From the NCBI RefSeq assembly GCF_009914725.1, contig NZ_JAAAWJ010000011.1, forward strand, positions 1-45,761: a stretch of DNA of 45,761 bases, read 5' to 3'. The position numbers and the translations under genes were made by a program. The notes beneath the pieces were generated by a model that saw nothing but the letters and a program-made list of their open reading frames with translations, made no database searches and was not told where the DNA came from. Shown piece by piece: positions 8,755-16,404 of the stretch. Numbering within the stretch: the stretch's first letter is position 1; each line of letters opens with the position of its first letter. Source of the DNA: Methanogenium sp. MK-MG (lineage in GTDB: Archaea; Halobacteriota; Methanomicrobia; Methanomicrobiales; Methanomicrobiaceae).

Positions 8755-8886
8755 TTAATCCGCCGTGATCAGAGTGCCGGGATTTTCACCGTTGAGGGCA
8801 CGTTCCAGTGTGCCGCGCTCATGGCCGTTTATGATACGTACCTCCCTGATATTTTTTACTGCAGAGAGACAGTGATACCACAATAC
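8755..8886 (-). pseudogene. C-terminal fragment of an amino-acid-kinase family protein
   Basis: The minus strand between a TAG at 8887-8889 and a TAA at 8755-8757 encodes 43 residues without a start codon. About 30 of them look like the end of an amino-acid-kinase fold protein: EVRIINGHERGTLERALNG followed by ENPGTLI. That resembles the closing NG-x-n-Ge-x-GT-(L/I)-I pattern of UMP kinase, glutamate 5-kinase and related enzymes. The rest of the gene is absent, because the promoter of the molybdate transporter begins just beyond. This looks like a deletion or rearrangement scar. The exact subfamily cannot be told from the tail. Confidence 0.5.
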
Positions 8887-8897
8887 CTATGATAAAA

Positions 8898-8908
8898 AAA
8901 ATATAATA
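8898..8908 (+). promoter_or_regulatory. TATA box of the MOT1-type transporter gene
   Basis: An A-rich run leading into AATATAATAC lies about 42 bases before ATG 8945. It predicts a short leader that contains the TGAGG element near 8930, a likely ribosome binding site. Confidence 0.5.
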
Positions 8909-8944
8909 CTACTTTGATTTCCCCGGGAATGAGGCGTAGACTAC

Positions 8945-10129
8945 ATGAATATTCTGACACAACACCCTGATAATGCAGACAAACTCCCGAAACCTGCCTT
9001 TACCCTGAGGGAGGCTGCAGGGTCGGTTGGCGACTTCGGGACCATTCTTCCGATCGTCTTTGGGGTGGCCCTCGTCTCAGACATGAATATCAGCCATATC
9101 CTCTTCTTTTTCGCTGTCTGGTTCATCATTTCCGGGTTATACTATCGCCTGCCGGTACCCATTGAGCCGATGAAGGCTATCGGGGCCGTGGTTATTGCAG
9201 GCTCACTCACACATGACATCATCGCTGCGTCAGGCATCATCATCGGTATCTTCTTTCTTCTGGCCGGACTGATGCGGTGGATGGAGGCACTGAAGCGATA
9301 CATACCGCAGAATGTCATCCGGGGTGTGCAGGCGGCCCTTGCACTCCTGCTGCTCCGCTCAGCCTTTGGGTTTGCGACAGGGGACATCATTCCGTTTGCT
9401 GTGGCCACGCTTGTCATCGGACTCTTCTGGGTCGGTGCGAAGTACACCCGGATACCGGATATCTCGGCACTCCTTGTGGTCTTCGGCGGTGTGGGAGCAG
9501 GAATTCTCATCTCCGGAATGCCGGAATTTATCATTCCCGCCCTTCCCAGGTTCTTCCTGCCCTCACCGGAGGTGTTTTTCCCGGCATTCACTGACCTTGT
9601 CCTCCCGCAGGTGCCGCTCACCATCACCAATGCCATTCTCGCGACATCCCTGCTGACCCTTGACCTCTTCCGTCACGAAATCAAACCGGACCGCCTCTCT
9701 GCAACCATTGGAGTGATGAATCTGGTCACTGTTCCGTTCGGTGGATTTCCCATGTGCCACGGCGCAGGCGGTATGGCCGGACAGTACCGCTTCGGTGCAC
9801 GCACCGGCGGGGCAAATATCATCGCAGGCATCATCCTGCTGGCCTTTGCCATCTTCTTTGCATCAGCCGGCGTGCTCTCAATCATTCCCACCGGCATATT
9901 CGGTGCCCTCCTCCTGTTCGTGGCGATTGAGCTGGGCATTCACGCAACCAAAACAGACTCGCTCGCCGTGACCGGCATCATGGCGGTCATCTCCTTTGTG
10001 GGCAGCATCACCCTCGCGTTTGTGATCGGCATGATACTTGCATGGGGCCGAATCTGGTACCGGAGACGCAACGGGCTCGAAACAAACGCTGAGAAGAGCA
10101 GTGCTGCAGAAGATGAAACGGAAGAATAA
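8945..10129 (+). CDS. MOT1-type molybdate/sulfate transporter
   Basis: The 394-residue membrane protein carries the hallmarks of the MOT1 branch related to SulP carriers: EAAGSVGDFGTILP near the N-terminus, PVPIEPMKAIGA, and the later PMCHGAGGMAGQYRFGARTG block. About ten to twelve membrane segments fill most of the length, and the C-terminus is a short charged tail. Family members import molybdate, and some may move sulfate, which cannot be told apart from sequence alone. Methanogens need molybdenum or tungsten for formylmethanofuran dehydrogenase, so molybdate is the more likely cargo. It has its own promoter and no ABC-type molybdate genes are nearby. Confidence 0.85.
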   Translation: MNILTQHPDNADKLPKPAFTLREAAGSVGDFGTILPIVFGVALVSDMNISHILFFFAVWFIISGLYYRLPVPIEPMKAIGAVVIAGSLTHDIIAASGIIIGIFFLLAGLMRWMEALKRYIPQNVIRGVQAALALLLLRSAFGFATGDIIPFAVATLVIGLFWVGAKYTRIPDISALLVVFGGVGAGILISGMPEFIIPALPRFFLPSPEVFFPAFTDLVLPQVPLTITNAILATSLLTLDLFRHEIKPDRLSATIGVMNLVTVPFGGFPMCHGAGGMAGQYRFGARTGGANIIAGIILLAFAIFFASAGVLSIIPTGIFGALLLFVAIELGIHATKTDSLAVTGIMAVISFVGSITLAFVIGMILAWGRIWYRRRNGLETNAEKSSAAEDETEE

Positions 10130-10833
10130 CAGAGGAACCGTCGTATGGGTGCAATATGTCAGAGACACCCGCTATGACGGAAGGCCACCAAGGACAGAGC
10201 CGGAATGAGCGGGCCGGTTCAGGCTGAAAAGAACTCTGCCTGAATACAAAAACCACCTGGGCCGCTCACCGGGTTTGTGGAAAGCATGGTGTCACTGGAG
10301 CGGTATATATCCTCTGCCCTGTCCCACAAGGGGGCCGGGTGCGAGAGAATCAGGCCTTATGATACGGCCGCAGGTTGTGAACCCCTGTCCCTGAGATTGA
10401 TTTTTCTCCCATACGGGAAGAGTTGATGATTCCACATTGGATAAATGGGACAGGGGGGCACAGGTTCGTGCAGGGCGGAAGAGGGAGGAAAACACCAGAG
10501 ACAGCCCGGCCGGAGGAGTGAGAATACGTTGAATGAGCGTATGGGCGAGTATCCCGTAAACGGCCGGGGTGTCTGCATGAGGCACGAAAGACACGAGGTG
10601 TGGTTCTGTGCCGCCGTACCTGCGATACCCGAAGCCCCCTTCCGCAGGGCCTTCGGCATCCGGTTCAGATATCCTCACCAGAGCATCGGGCGTGTCTGAA
10701 TATAATCCTTTACATTTGCATGAATGTTAATCTCAATCACTTGACCAGACCCGACCAGTCTGCCGGGTTTTCATGCAGCAGGAATACCTGCCAGACGTAG
10801 TATTATGACATTCTGAAACGAACGCATCTCCAT
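10130..10833. other. 0.7-kb gene-poor region with inverted repeats
   Basis: No convincing protein gene is seen; the open frames here have atypical composition. Three features stand out. TTCAGGC/GCCTGAA arms at 10218-10224 and 10238-10244 may form a terminator-like hairpin after the transporter gene. CCCTGTCCC occurs at 10317 and 10383 and its complement GGGACAGGG at 10447, so either upstream copy can pair with the downstream one. A TATATAT element at 10303-10309 could start a transcript through this block. A small GCAGG/CCTGC palindrome lies at 10778-10791, just before the hisD promoter. Confidence 0.4.
10797..10807 (+). promoter_or_regulatory. TATA box of hisD
   Basis: GTAGTATTATG lies about 30 bases ahead of the hisD ATG at 10834, with no ribosome binding site between. 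This spacing suggests a nearly leaderless transcript. A 5-bp-arm palindrome at 10778-10791 lies directly upstream and could be an operator, though this is only positional. Confidence 0.4.
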
Positions 10834-12081
10834 ATGTTAAAACCGCTGCAGGTCGGGGCCTGGGTGCAGTCCCGCCGGTCCGACATTGATGGTGTACGTG
10901 AGCCGGTTGAGGCGATCATCCAAGAGGTGCAGGAGGGGAAGGACGCCGCTCTGCGTGACCTGACTGCCCGGTTTGACGGAATCGATATCGAAGATTTCCG
11001 CGTGACAGAAGATGAGATTGAGGCGGCCTATGATGAGGTCGAAACCGAGATCACAGAACGCCTCATCGAGGCAGAGGCCCGTATCACCCAGTTCCACGAA
11101 CTCCAGAGACGCACCGGTATGTGGCTGCAGGAGACCGAGCCCGGCATCACCCTCGGTGTGAAGACGACGGCGCTCTCCCGCATCGGCGCCTATGTGCCGG
11201 GCGGGCGTGCTGCATACCCGTCCACCGCCCTGATGACCGCGGTTCCCGCACGGGTGGCAGGGGTCAAAGAGATCTGCTGCTGCACACCGCCGCCCATCCA
11301 CCCCCTGACTCTGGTGGCTCTCGATATCGCAGGCGTCTCTGAGATATACCGCCTCGGCGGGGCGCAGGCCATCGCAGCAATGGCCCTCGGAACCGAGTCT
11401 GTGGCACCGGTCCAGAAGATTGTGGGACCGGGGAATATCTATGTGACAGCGGCAAAGATGCTCCTGCGTGACCATGCAGAGATTGACTTTCCGGCCGGTC
11501 CCTCTGAAATAGGCATCATCGCAGACAGAAGTGCTGTCCCCGAGTATATCGCAGCAGACATCCTCGCCCAGGCGGAGCATGACCCGAAGGCCGCCTGTAT
11601 TCTCATCACCACCGACCCTGCCATTGCAGAGGCAGCATCAGCGGAAGTGGCCCGGATGTTTGAAAAGAGCCCGCGTCAGGAAATAATCCAAAAAGCACTG
11701 GATAACTCCGGTTACATCATCGCGGAGACGCTGGACGAGGCCGTCAACCTGATGAATGAGATTGCACCCGAACATCTCTCCATCCAGGTGGCGGACACCT
11801 TTGCGGTGCTCTCGAAAATAGAGAACGCAGGCTCCATCTTCGCCGGTCCCTTCACCGCGGTTGCCTGCGGGGACTATGCATCAGGGACCAACCACGTGCT
11901 CCCGACGGCAGGATACGCACGCATGTATTCGGGCCTCAATGTGGATCACTTCTGCAAAACCTCGACGATTCAGATGATCGACAGGAAGGGGCTTGAGGCG
12001 ATCGGGGATATTGTCGAGACGCTCGCGGATGCCGAAGGGCTGCATGCCCATGCAGAGTCGGTGCGGGTGCGGCGGAAATAA
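10834..12081 (+). CDS. hisD: Histidinol dehydrogenase
   Basis: This enzyme carries out the last two steps of histidine synthesis, oxidising L-histidinol to L-histidine with two NAD. The 415-residue length is normal. Visible family blocks include PGGRAAYPSTALM, the GPGNIYV segment, DFPAGPSEIGIIAD, the zinc/catalytic AEHDP and APEHL motifs, and GTNHVLPT near the C-terminus. It stands alone here; the other his gene in the window, hisC, is over 30 kb away, so the pathway genes are scattered. A hairpin with a T-run follows the stop. Confidence 0.95.
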   Translation: MLKPLQVGAWVQSRRSDIDGVREPVEAIIQEVQEGKDAALRDLTARFDGIDIEDFRVTEDEIEAAYDEVETEITERLIEAEARITQFHELQRRTGMWLQETEPGITLGVKTTALSRIGAYVPGGRAAYPSTALMTAVPARVAGVKEICCCTPPPIHPLTLVALDIAGVSEIYRLGGAQAIAAMALGTESVAPVQKIVGPGNIYVTAAKMLLRDHAEIDFPAGPSEIGIIADRSAVPEYIAADILAQAEHDPKAACILITTDPAIAEAASAEVARMFEKSPRQEIIQKALDNSGYIIAETLDEAVNLMNEIAPEHLSIQVADTFAVLSKIENAGSIFAGPFTAVACGDYASGTNHVLPTAGYARMYSGLNVDHFCKTSTIQMIDRKGLEAIGDIVETLADAEGLHAHAESVRVRRK

Positions 12082-12100
12082 AAACAACCCCTTGTTTTTT
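12081..12100 (+). terminator. Hairpin plus T-run after hisD
   Basis: AAAACAA at 12081-12087, a CCCC loop and TTGTTTT at 12092-12098 form a perfect 7-bp stem followed by further T residues. It starts at the last base of the hisD stop codon. The U-rich end fits an archaeal terminator. Confidence 0.55.
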
Positions 12101-12140
12101 GAACCATTTGTATGCGATCTCCTGAAATGAGAGCAAAGAC

Positions 12141-12200
12141 GAATAATCATCTCATTAATAGACACCGAATAATCATCTCATTAATAGACACCGAATAATC
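12141..12200. repeat. 26-bp tandem direct repeat (two full copies and a partial third)
   Basis: A 26-base unit beginning GAATAATCATCTC occurs at 12141-12166 and is repeated without change at 12167-12192; the first 8 bases recur at 12193-12200. The array lies between the hisD terminator and the HicBA genes and ends about 79 bases before hicB. Iterated sites in this position could bind the HicB antitoxin for autoregulation, or could be a simple replication-slippage duplication. Confidence 0.85.
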
Positions 12201-12278
12201 CGCATAAATCAGCATCCTCACAAAAAGCTAATACCTACGCGACAAATACCAGGATACCAATACGGGGACATATTATTC

Positions 12279-12494
12279 ATGAAACTCGATATCGTTCTTG
12301 AAAAGGAAGAAGACGGAGGATATTCAGTCCACTGTCCGGCCCTGAAGGGCTGCCATTCTCAGGGAAAGACCCGTGAAGAAGCACTCGAAAATATGCAGGA
12401 AGCCATTGAACTTTATCTTGAGGTCGCCCACGATATTGCCTCCCGGAAGGTAACATCACAGCCGGGTTCAATCCTCGTTGATCTCGCAGTATGA
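12279..12494 (+). CDS. hicB: HicB family antitoxin
   Basis: The 71-residue protein has the HicB partial RNase H-like fold signature: an N-terminal VLEKEEDGGYSVHCPALKGC strand-turn-strand block, then GKTREEALENMQEAIELYLE. HicB proteins neutralise the HicA mRNA interferase and usually repress their own operon. It lacks a long C-terminal DNA-binding extension, so any operator binding would need the core or a complex. The stop overlaps the hicA ATG as ATGA. Its order (antitoxin first) is one of the two found in this family. Confidence 0.85.
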   Translation: MKLDIVLEKEEDGGYSVHCPALKGCHSQGKTREEALENMQEAIELYLEVAHDIASRKVTSQPGSILVDLAV

Positions 12495-12904
12495 GTACAA
12501 AGCGTCTTCTTCCGATATCTGGGAGTGAGATGGTTCGTGTCTTTTCAAAAGTAGGGTTTGAGATTGAACGCAAAAAAGGCAGTCACATCATTATGAGCAG
12601 GGGTGTTTGCAATGTTACAACCACTTTGCATAAAAAAACAGGAAATATTGCAAAGTCAGACAATGGCCGGAATACAACGTATTCTACAAAAGAAGAAGAA
12701 TGTACAGAGATATGTACAGAGAATAGAGAGACTTCGCGTACTTTACATGAGTCATACAGCAATCCGGGTGAAGGGGCCCTCTCTGATGGGTACGTGTGTG
12801 ACCCAAAAAATATTGTAAACCGATCAACAAATTCTATGCAGGAGAGGCAAATTGACAATTCAGATAGGGAAATGCGCCCAAACAGTTTGCAAACCGGATT
12901 GTAA
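12491..12904 (+). pseudogene. hicA: HicA toxin gene, apparently frameshifted
   Basis: The first 37 residues match HicA (YcfA) toxins: PISGSEMVRVFSKVGFEIER followed by KKGSHIIM, including the catalytic histidine in GSH. HicA proteins are normally 60-80 residues, but this frame runs to 137 with an unrelated, Ser/Thr/Glu-rich tail. A run of seven A lies at 12632-12638 inside the expected TTxLHKK segment. Removing one A would continue as QEILQSQTMAGIQRIL, which resembles the usual GTLrsIlrqAGI end. The gene is therefore probably inactivated, subject to slippage, or affected by a sequencing error at the homopolymer. Confidence 0.65.
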
Positions 12905-13129
12905 AGTGACTGCTAACTATCTAAATGCAGAGAAAAAACAGCAGTGAGGGGGCCACCCTCACGCTCCACGGAATCTCCAACCACCCACTGCTGCAGAGAT
13001 ATCTGACCCTCCCACTATTTAGTAACAATTCCTTAGTACCAACACCGGTAATATCCAAAATCCTTTTGCAGGAAATAATCCAAAAACGGCTGCCACCGCA
13101 GTAATGTATCCGTTTCCGCACGTCCCTGT
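12905..13129. other. Intergenic region with a hairpin
   Basis: GTGAGGG at 12944-12950 and CCCTCAC at 12956-12962 form a perfect 7-bp stem, extended by two G-C pairs around a small loop, probably ending the HicBA transcript. An 18-base string at 13068-13085 also occurs inside hisD near 11677. I see no gene. Confidence 0.4.
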
Positions 13130-14533
13130 TCACGGCAGATACCCGTCCACCAACACCAGAAACTCCTCGACCGTCTCCCCCGAATACGGCCCCTCCTCAT
13201 AGGCCGTGACAATCGTCATCGCATCGCGGAAGGTGGAAAGAGACATCAGAAAGCCATACGGCCAGCAGACACACGGGAGAAAGCTGATATCCCGGAGACT
13301 GAGGGGGCGACCGTCAGTTCCGGCTGTTTCATCCATTCCATCCATTCCATCTGTTCCATCTGTTCCTTCCTGTGGAAGAAAATCATCTTCCCGGAATATT
13401 CCGACATTCGAGAAGACCGGGTTTTTCTGGCCGATTGTTTCGTAGCCCTGCATCATCCCGTCAAAGAACTCCCTGACCGCAGGCATCCCACCCGCACAGA
13501 TCTCCTCGTAGAAGAGAATGCAGCCAAGCCCCATCCCCAGACCCTCCGCCTTCCGCTGTTTCGTCACCGCGGTCACCTGACCGATGACATCCTCAAGTTG
13601 TGCGTCTTCACCGGCGGCGAGGGTGACTTCAAAGGCGACCGAGCGGTTCATCGGCAGAGATGTGTCCGTGCGGGATGCGTTTTCCTCCGGGCCGCACGGA
13701 ATGTCGAGGAAACGCCGGAGGTCTGCCGAGGTCAAGAGGGAACGGGGCGCACCGATATCCGTGGGATCGTTGCGGATCTTCTGGAAGGCAAGGAAGAACG
13801 CAGCGATCATGATGTCGTTTATCGTGGCCCCGTGCGTTTTCCCGAATCTTTTTGCCCGCACCAGGCGTGCGGGAGACAACGTCCGGGAGGCAATCCGGGG
13901 CGTTCCCCTCCCCGTTCTCTCACAGGGGAAATGCCAGCGGTCAACGAAGGGCTCCTCGTTTTTCTGTGCCGCCTGCATCTCCTCTGCGCTGAACCGGGCA
14001 AGAACCGGCGCCATGCTGCGGTCGTACCACCCGGCGGAAGCGGGCCGGAAGTCCGGATCGGTTTCAATTTCCCGGCAGGTGGCAAAGAGCTGCCGGGCCA
14101 GATCCCGGAGCCCGCCTGCGTCACAGAAGCCGTGATGGCAGGTGACCGTGACCTGATCGCCTTCCTCTTCTCTCAGGAGTGTGACCCGCAGCTGCGGCCC
14201 CTTCCGGACATTGAGCGGTGCGGGAGGAGTTTCGGGAGGAAATGAATGGGCATTTATCTCTCCGCCCTCCCCATCGGAGGGGATAATAACAAAGGCCCGC
14301 TCCCACTCCACTTTTGGGATCTCCTCCCAGCGGGGCATACCTGCTCCTTCGGTAAACCGCGACCTCAGACAGGGGTCGGATTCAAGCAGCCGGAGCGTGG
14401 CCGTCCGCAGCACCGCTTCATTAAGGTGCCCGTCGAAGGCAAAGACTAGGTGCATCGTCGGGTCATAGATACGCTCGAAATAGACATTGAAGAGGTCGAA
14501 GGCAGGGGCGGGATGGCCGGAGGGGAGGGTCAT
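13130..14533 (-). CDS. Condensation-domain-like acyltransferase
   Basis: The 467-residue protein resembles the chloramphenicol acetyltransferase/condensation superfamily, including alcohol acetyltransferases, PapA-like enzymes and wax ester synthases. The active site motif HHxxxDG appears as HHGFCDAGG with His133, His134 and Asp138; Ala replaces the usual first Gly. The N-terminal PAFDLFNVYFER and the later THGATINDIMIAAF and SADLRRFLD blocks fit the two CAT-like halves. It should transfer an acyl group from a thioester to an alcohol or amine; the acceptor is unknown. Near residues 390-410 is a low-complexity TDG/MDG stretch made by 9-base repeats at about 13320-13370. It lies alone on this strand. 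Confidence 0.7.
   Translation of the reverse strand: MTLPSGHPAPAFDLFNVYFERIYDPTMHLVFAFDGHLNEAVLRTATLRLLESDPCLRSRFTEGAGMPRWEEIPKVEWERAFVIIPSDGEGGEINAHSFPPETPPAPLNVRKGPQLRVTLLREEEGDQVTVTCHHGFCDAGGLRDLARQLFATCREIETDPDFRPASAGWYDRSMAPVLARFSAEEMQAAQKNEEPFVDRWHFPCERTGRGTPRIASRTLSPARLVRAKRFGKTHGATINDIMIAAFFLAFQKIRNDPTDIGAPRSLLTSADLRRFLDIPCGPEENASRTDTSLPMNRSVAFEVTLAAGEDAQLEDVIGQVTAVTKQRKAEGLGMGLGCILFYEEICAGGMPAVREFFDGMMQGYETIGQKNPVFSNVGIFREDDFLPQEGTDGTDGMDGMDETAGTDGRPLSLRDISFLPCVCWPYGFLMSLSTFRDAMTIVTAYEEGPYSGETVEEFLVLVDGYLP
13318..13370 (-). repeat. Short tandem repeat inside the acyltransferase gene
   Basis: Nine-base units of the type CCATTCCAT and CTGTTCCAT (plus strand) are repeated in tandem and encode alternating (T/M)DG triplets. 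All units keep the frame. This is a slippage-prone insert in a surface loop, probably variable between strains. Confidence 0.75.
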
Positions 14534-14751
14534 ATCACATACTATTCTTTCAGAGGAGGATATGTGCTTTCACCCACCGGTTCGCTTTTTTCACCGGGAA
14601 ACAAAAAAGAATACCGGAATCCATCCTGTTTCCAGATACCACGGAGGAAACGGCAAACAGGGATGAACGGTGCGATAATATCCATCGTAAGATTACCTTT
14701 TTCGTGAACGGTGCTCTATTCTCAATATGAAGCGACTCCCGAAGGCGGCTG

Positions 14752-16320
14752 ATGACTGACAAACATCCTGCCTTTTACAGTGCCATCATCGGTATCATTG
14801 CCGGGGTAATTATCACCGGGCTCATATCCCTCTTCTCCAAAGGCTGGTGGGATCTCATTTCATATAACCAGAATCTCATGGGAATAGAAATCGTCCACAT
14901 GTTGATATCCCTTCTGCTGGTGCTCTTCGTTGCCGGATGCTGCATTCCCTTCATGCTTCATACCGATTCCCGGCGCACGATTCTCCTGCATGCCGCCATG
15001 ACCGGCCTCATCGCCGCGGCCGTGGCCCGTGTCCTGCCGTTTATCGGGAATCCTGCCTATATTATCTCCTCACTTCTCTCAACCGTGCCACAACTGCTCA
15101 TCATCCTCGCCTGCGGAGTACTGGCGGCCACCTTCGGGGCACTCTTTGCCTCATTCATCGGAAAAGATGAGGAACAGGGATTCGCCCCTCTTCTCCCGGT
15201 GGCCATTGTCACCGTCGCCGTGATCGTTCTTCCGCTGCTTCTGGCCGCAGGGGGCGTATCCACGGGCATCATTCCCCCCGCTCCGTATTCATGCGGCCCG
15301 TCTGAACAGCCAACCGACCTCTCTGTAATCAAACTCTCCCCTGGTGACAATCTCGAATGGAAAACAACCGTGGACATCAGCACCTACGACGGAGCAGACA
15401 CCCTCACCGAATATGCAGACGGCTACGCCATCGCAACGACAGAATACCGTCAGGAGTCCGGTCTCGTGCATCTGATTCTGTTTGACCGGGAGGGGAACTA
15501 CTCCCGGCAACCGGAAGTCAGAACCGGATTAGGTCAGGTATCAGCCATCGTCCCCGCCCCGAACGATGGATTTATCCTCGCAACAGGAAGACCGGGTATC
15601 CTCCGCATCGATCACAAGGGAGAAACCATCTGGACAAATTCTCTGGGATACGAGAGTCATAGCGTGCCGCCCGTCTCCCTTCTGGCCCGTGCAGACGGCA
15701 GCTTCGTTGCTGCCTGGGCGAACCAGACCGCCTGCCTGACCGACAACAACACCGTGCTCTGGAACACCCCCCTTAACACCAGCAGCGGGCCAGAGGAAAT
15801 ATTCCTCTCACCGGCGGATGCAGACGGCATCCTCGTCTGCACCGCGGGGAAACACATCTTTACCGGCGAACATTTTGAGATTCCCCTAAAGGCAATTCGT
15901 CTGGATACAGACGGCACGATACTCTGGGAACAGACCATCGCCACCGGGATTGGAGATACCCTGCTGGGCGTCTGGCAGAACCCACCGGGCCACACAATTA
16001 TCTACCGGACAACCACATCCGGGACTGATCTCTGGGGCAAATTCGTGCACACATATACTCTTCACCTCATCACTCTGGATGACGCAGGCACCGTAACCGG
16101 ATTATATGAAGTGGAGGACATCGGCAGGGACGTGATCCCGTCACCCGTCAGAGGATACCTCTCAGTTGACATCGGTGAGGAGAGCATCGCCGTTACCGGA
16201 TATGAACTCGGTCAGAAGGCCTGGGAAAATGAGTATGATTTACAGGCCAGACCATATTCTCTCAAAGGCATCGGAACAACTGACGGCGGGTATCTCATCG
16301 CCTTCTCCTCTCCCCGCTAA
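14752..16320 (+). CDS. Membrane protein with extracellular beta-propeller-like domain
   Basis: The first 170 residues hold about five membrane segments (near 8-28, 45-67, 75-95, 103-133 and 142-170). The remaining 350 residues are hydrophilic and contain repeated strands of the form (I/L)D.(D/K)G.(T/E)(I/L)W followed by a turn, for example IDHKGETIWTN, LDTDGTILWEQ and LDDAGTVTGLY, with a final TTDGGYLIAFS. This pattern is found in PQQ-like or related propeller proteins that are common on the surface of Methanomicrobiales. The propeller probably faces outward. AGGCGG lies just before the ATG. Substrate and partner are unknown. The next gene, also a membrane protein, follows after about 85 bases. 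Confidence 0.75.
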   Translation: MTDKHPAFYSAIIGIIAGVIITGLISLFSKGWWDLISYNQNLMGIEIVHMLISLLLVLFVAGCCIPFMLHTDSRRTILLHAAMTGLIAAAVARVLPFIGNPAYIISSLLSTVPQLLIILACGVLAATFGALFASFIGKDEEQGFAPLLPVAIVTVAVIVLPLLLAAGGVSTGIIPPAPYSCGPSEQPTDLSVIKLSPGDNLEWKTTVDISTYDGADTLTEYADGYAIATTEYRQESGLVHLILFDREGNYSRQPEVRTGLGQVSAIVPAPNDGFILATGRPGILRIDHKGETIWTNSLGYESHSVPPVSLLARADGSFVAAWANQTACLTDNNTVLWNTPLNTSSGPEEIFLSPADADGILVCTAGKHIFTGEHFEIPLKAIRLDTDGTILWEQTIATGIGDTLLGVWQNPPGHTIIYRTTTSGTDLWGKFVHTYTLHLITLDDAGTVTGLYEVEDIGRDVIPSPVRGYLSVDIGEESIAVTGYELGQKAWENEYDLQARPYSLKGIGTTDGGYLIAFSSPR

Positions 16321-16404
16321 CGGGTATCGTATGATGATAGGCAGGGAGATCTGCCCAATCAATCCTTCCCCCGCATGTGCCGGTAATGCAATATCGGCAG
16401 ACAT

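Noticed and set aside
10450-10500. A CAGGGCGGAAGAGGGAGG stretch that recalls the SRP RNA GGAA loop
   Set aside because: The flanking bases do not pair as helix 8 requires, and the conserved AGCA side is missing.
10292-10699. Long frames on both strands in the 10130-10833 gap
   Set aside because: Cys/Arg/Pro/Gly-rich composition, mutual overlap on opposite strands and no family match suggest non-coding GC-rich DNA.
12141-12200. Tandem repeat as a CRISPR array
   Set aside because: The 26-bp units abut directly with no spacers and there are only two full copies.
14550-14762. A 70-codon minus-strand frame upstream of the acyltransferase
   Set aside because: It overlaps the divergent promoter region and the start of the 14752 gene and has no recognisable features.
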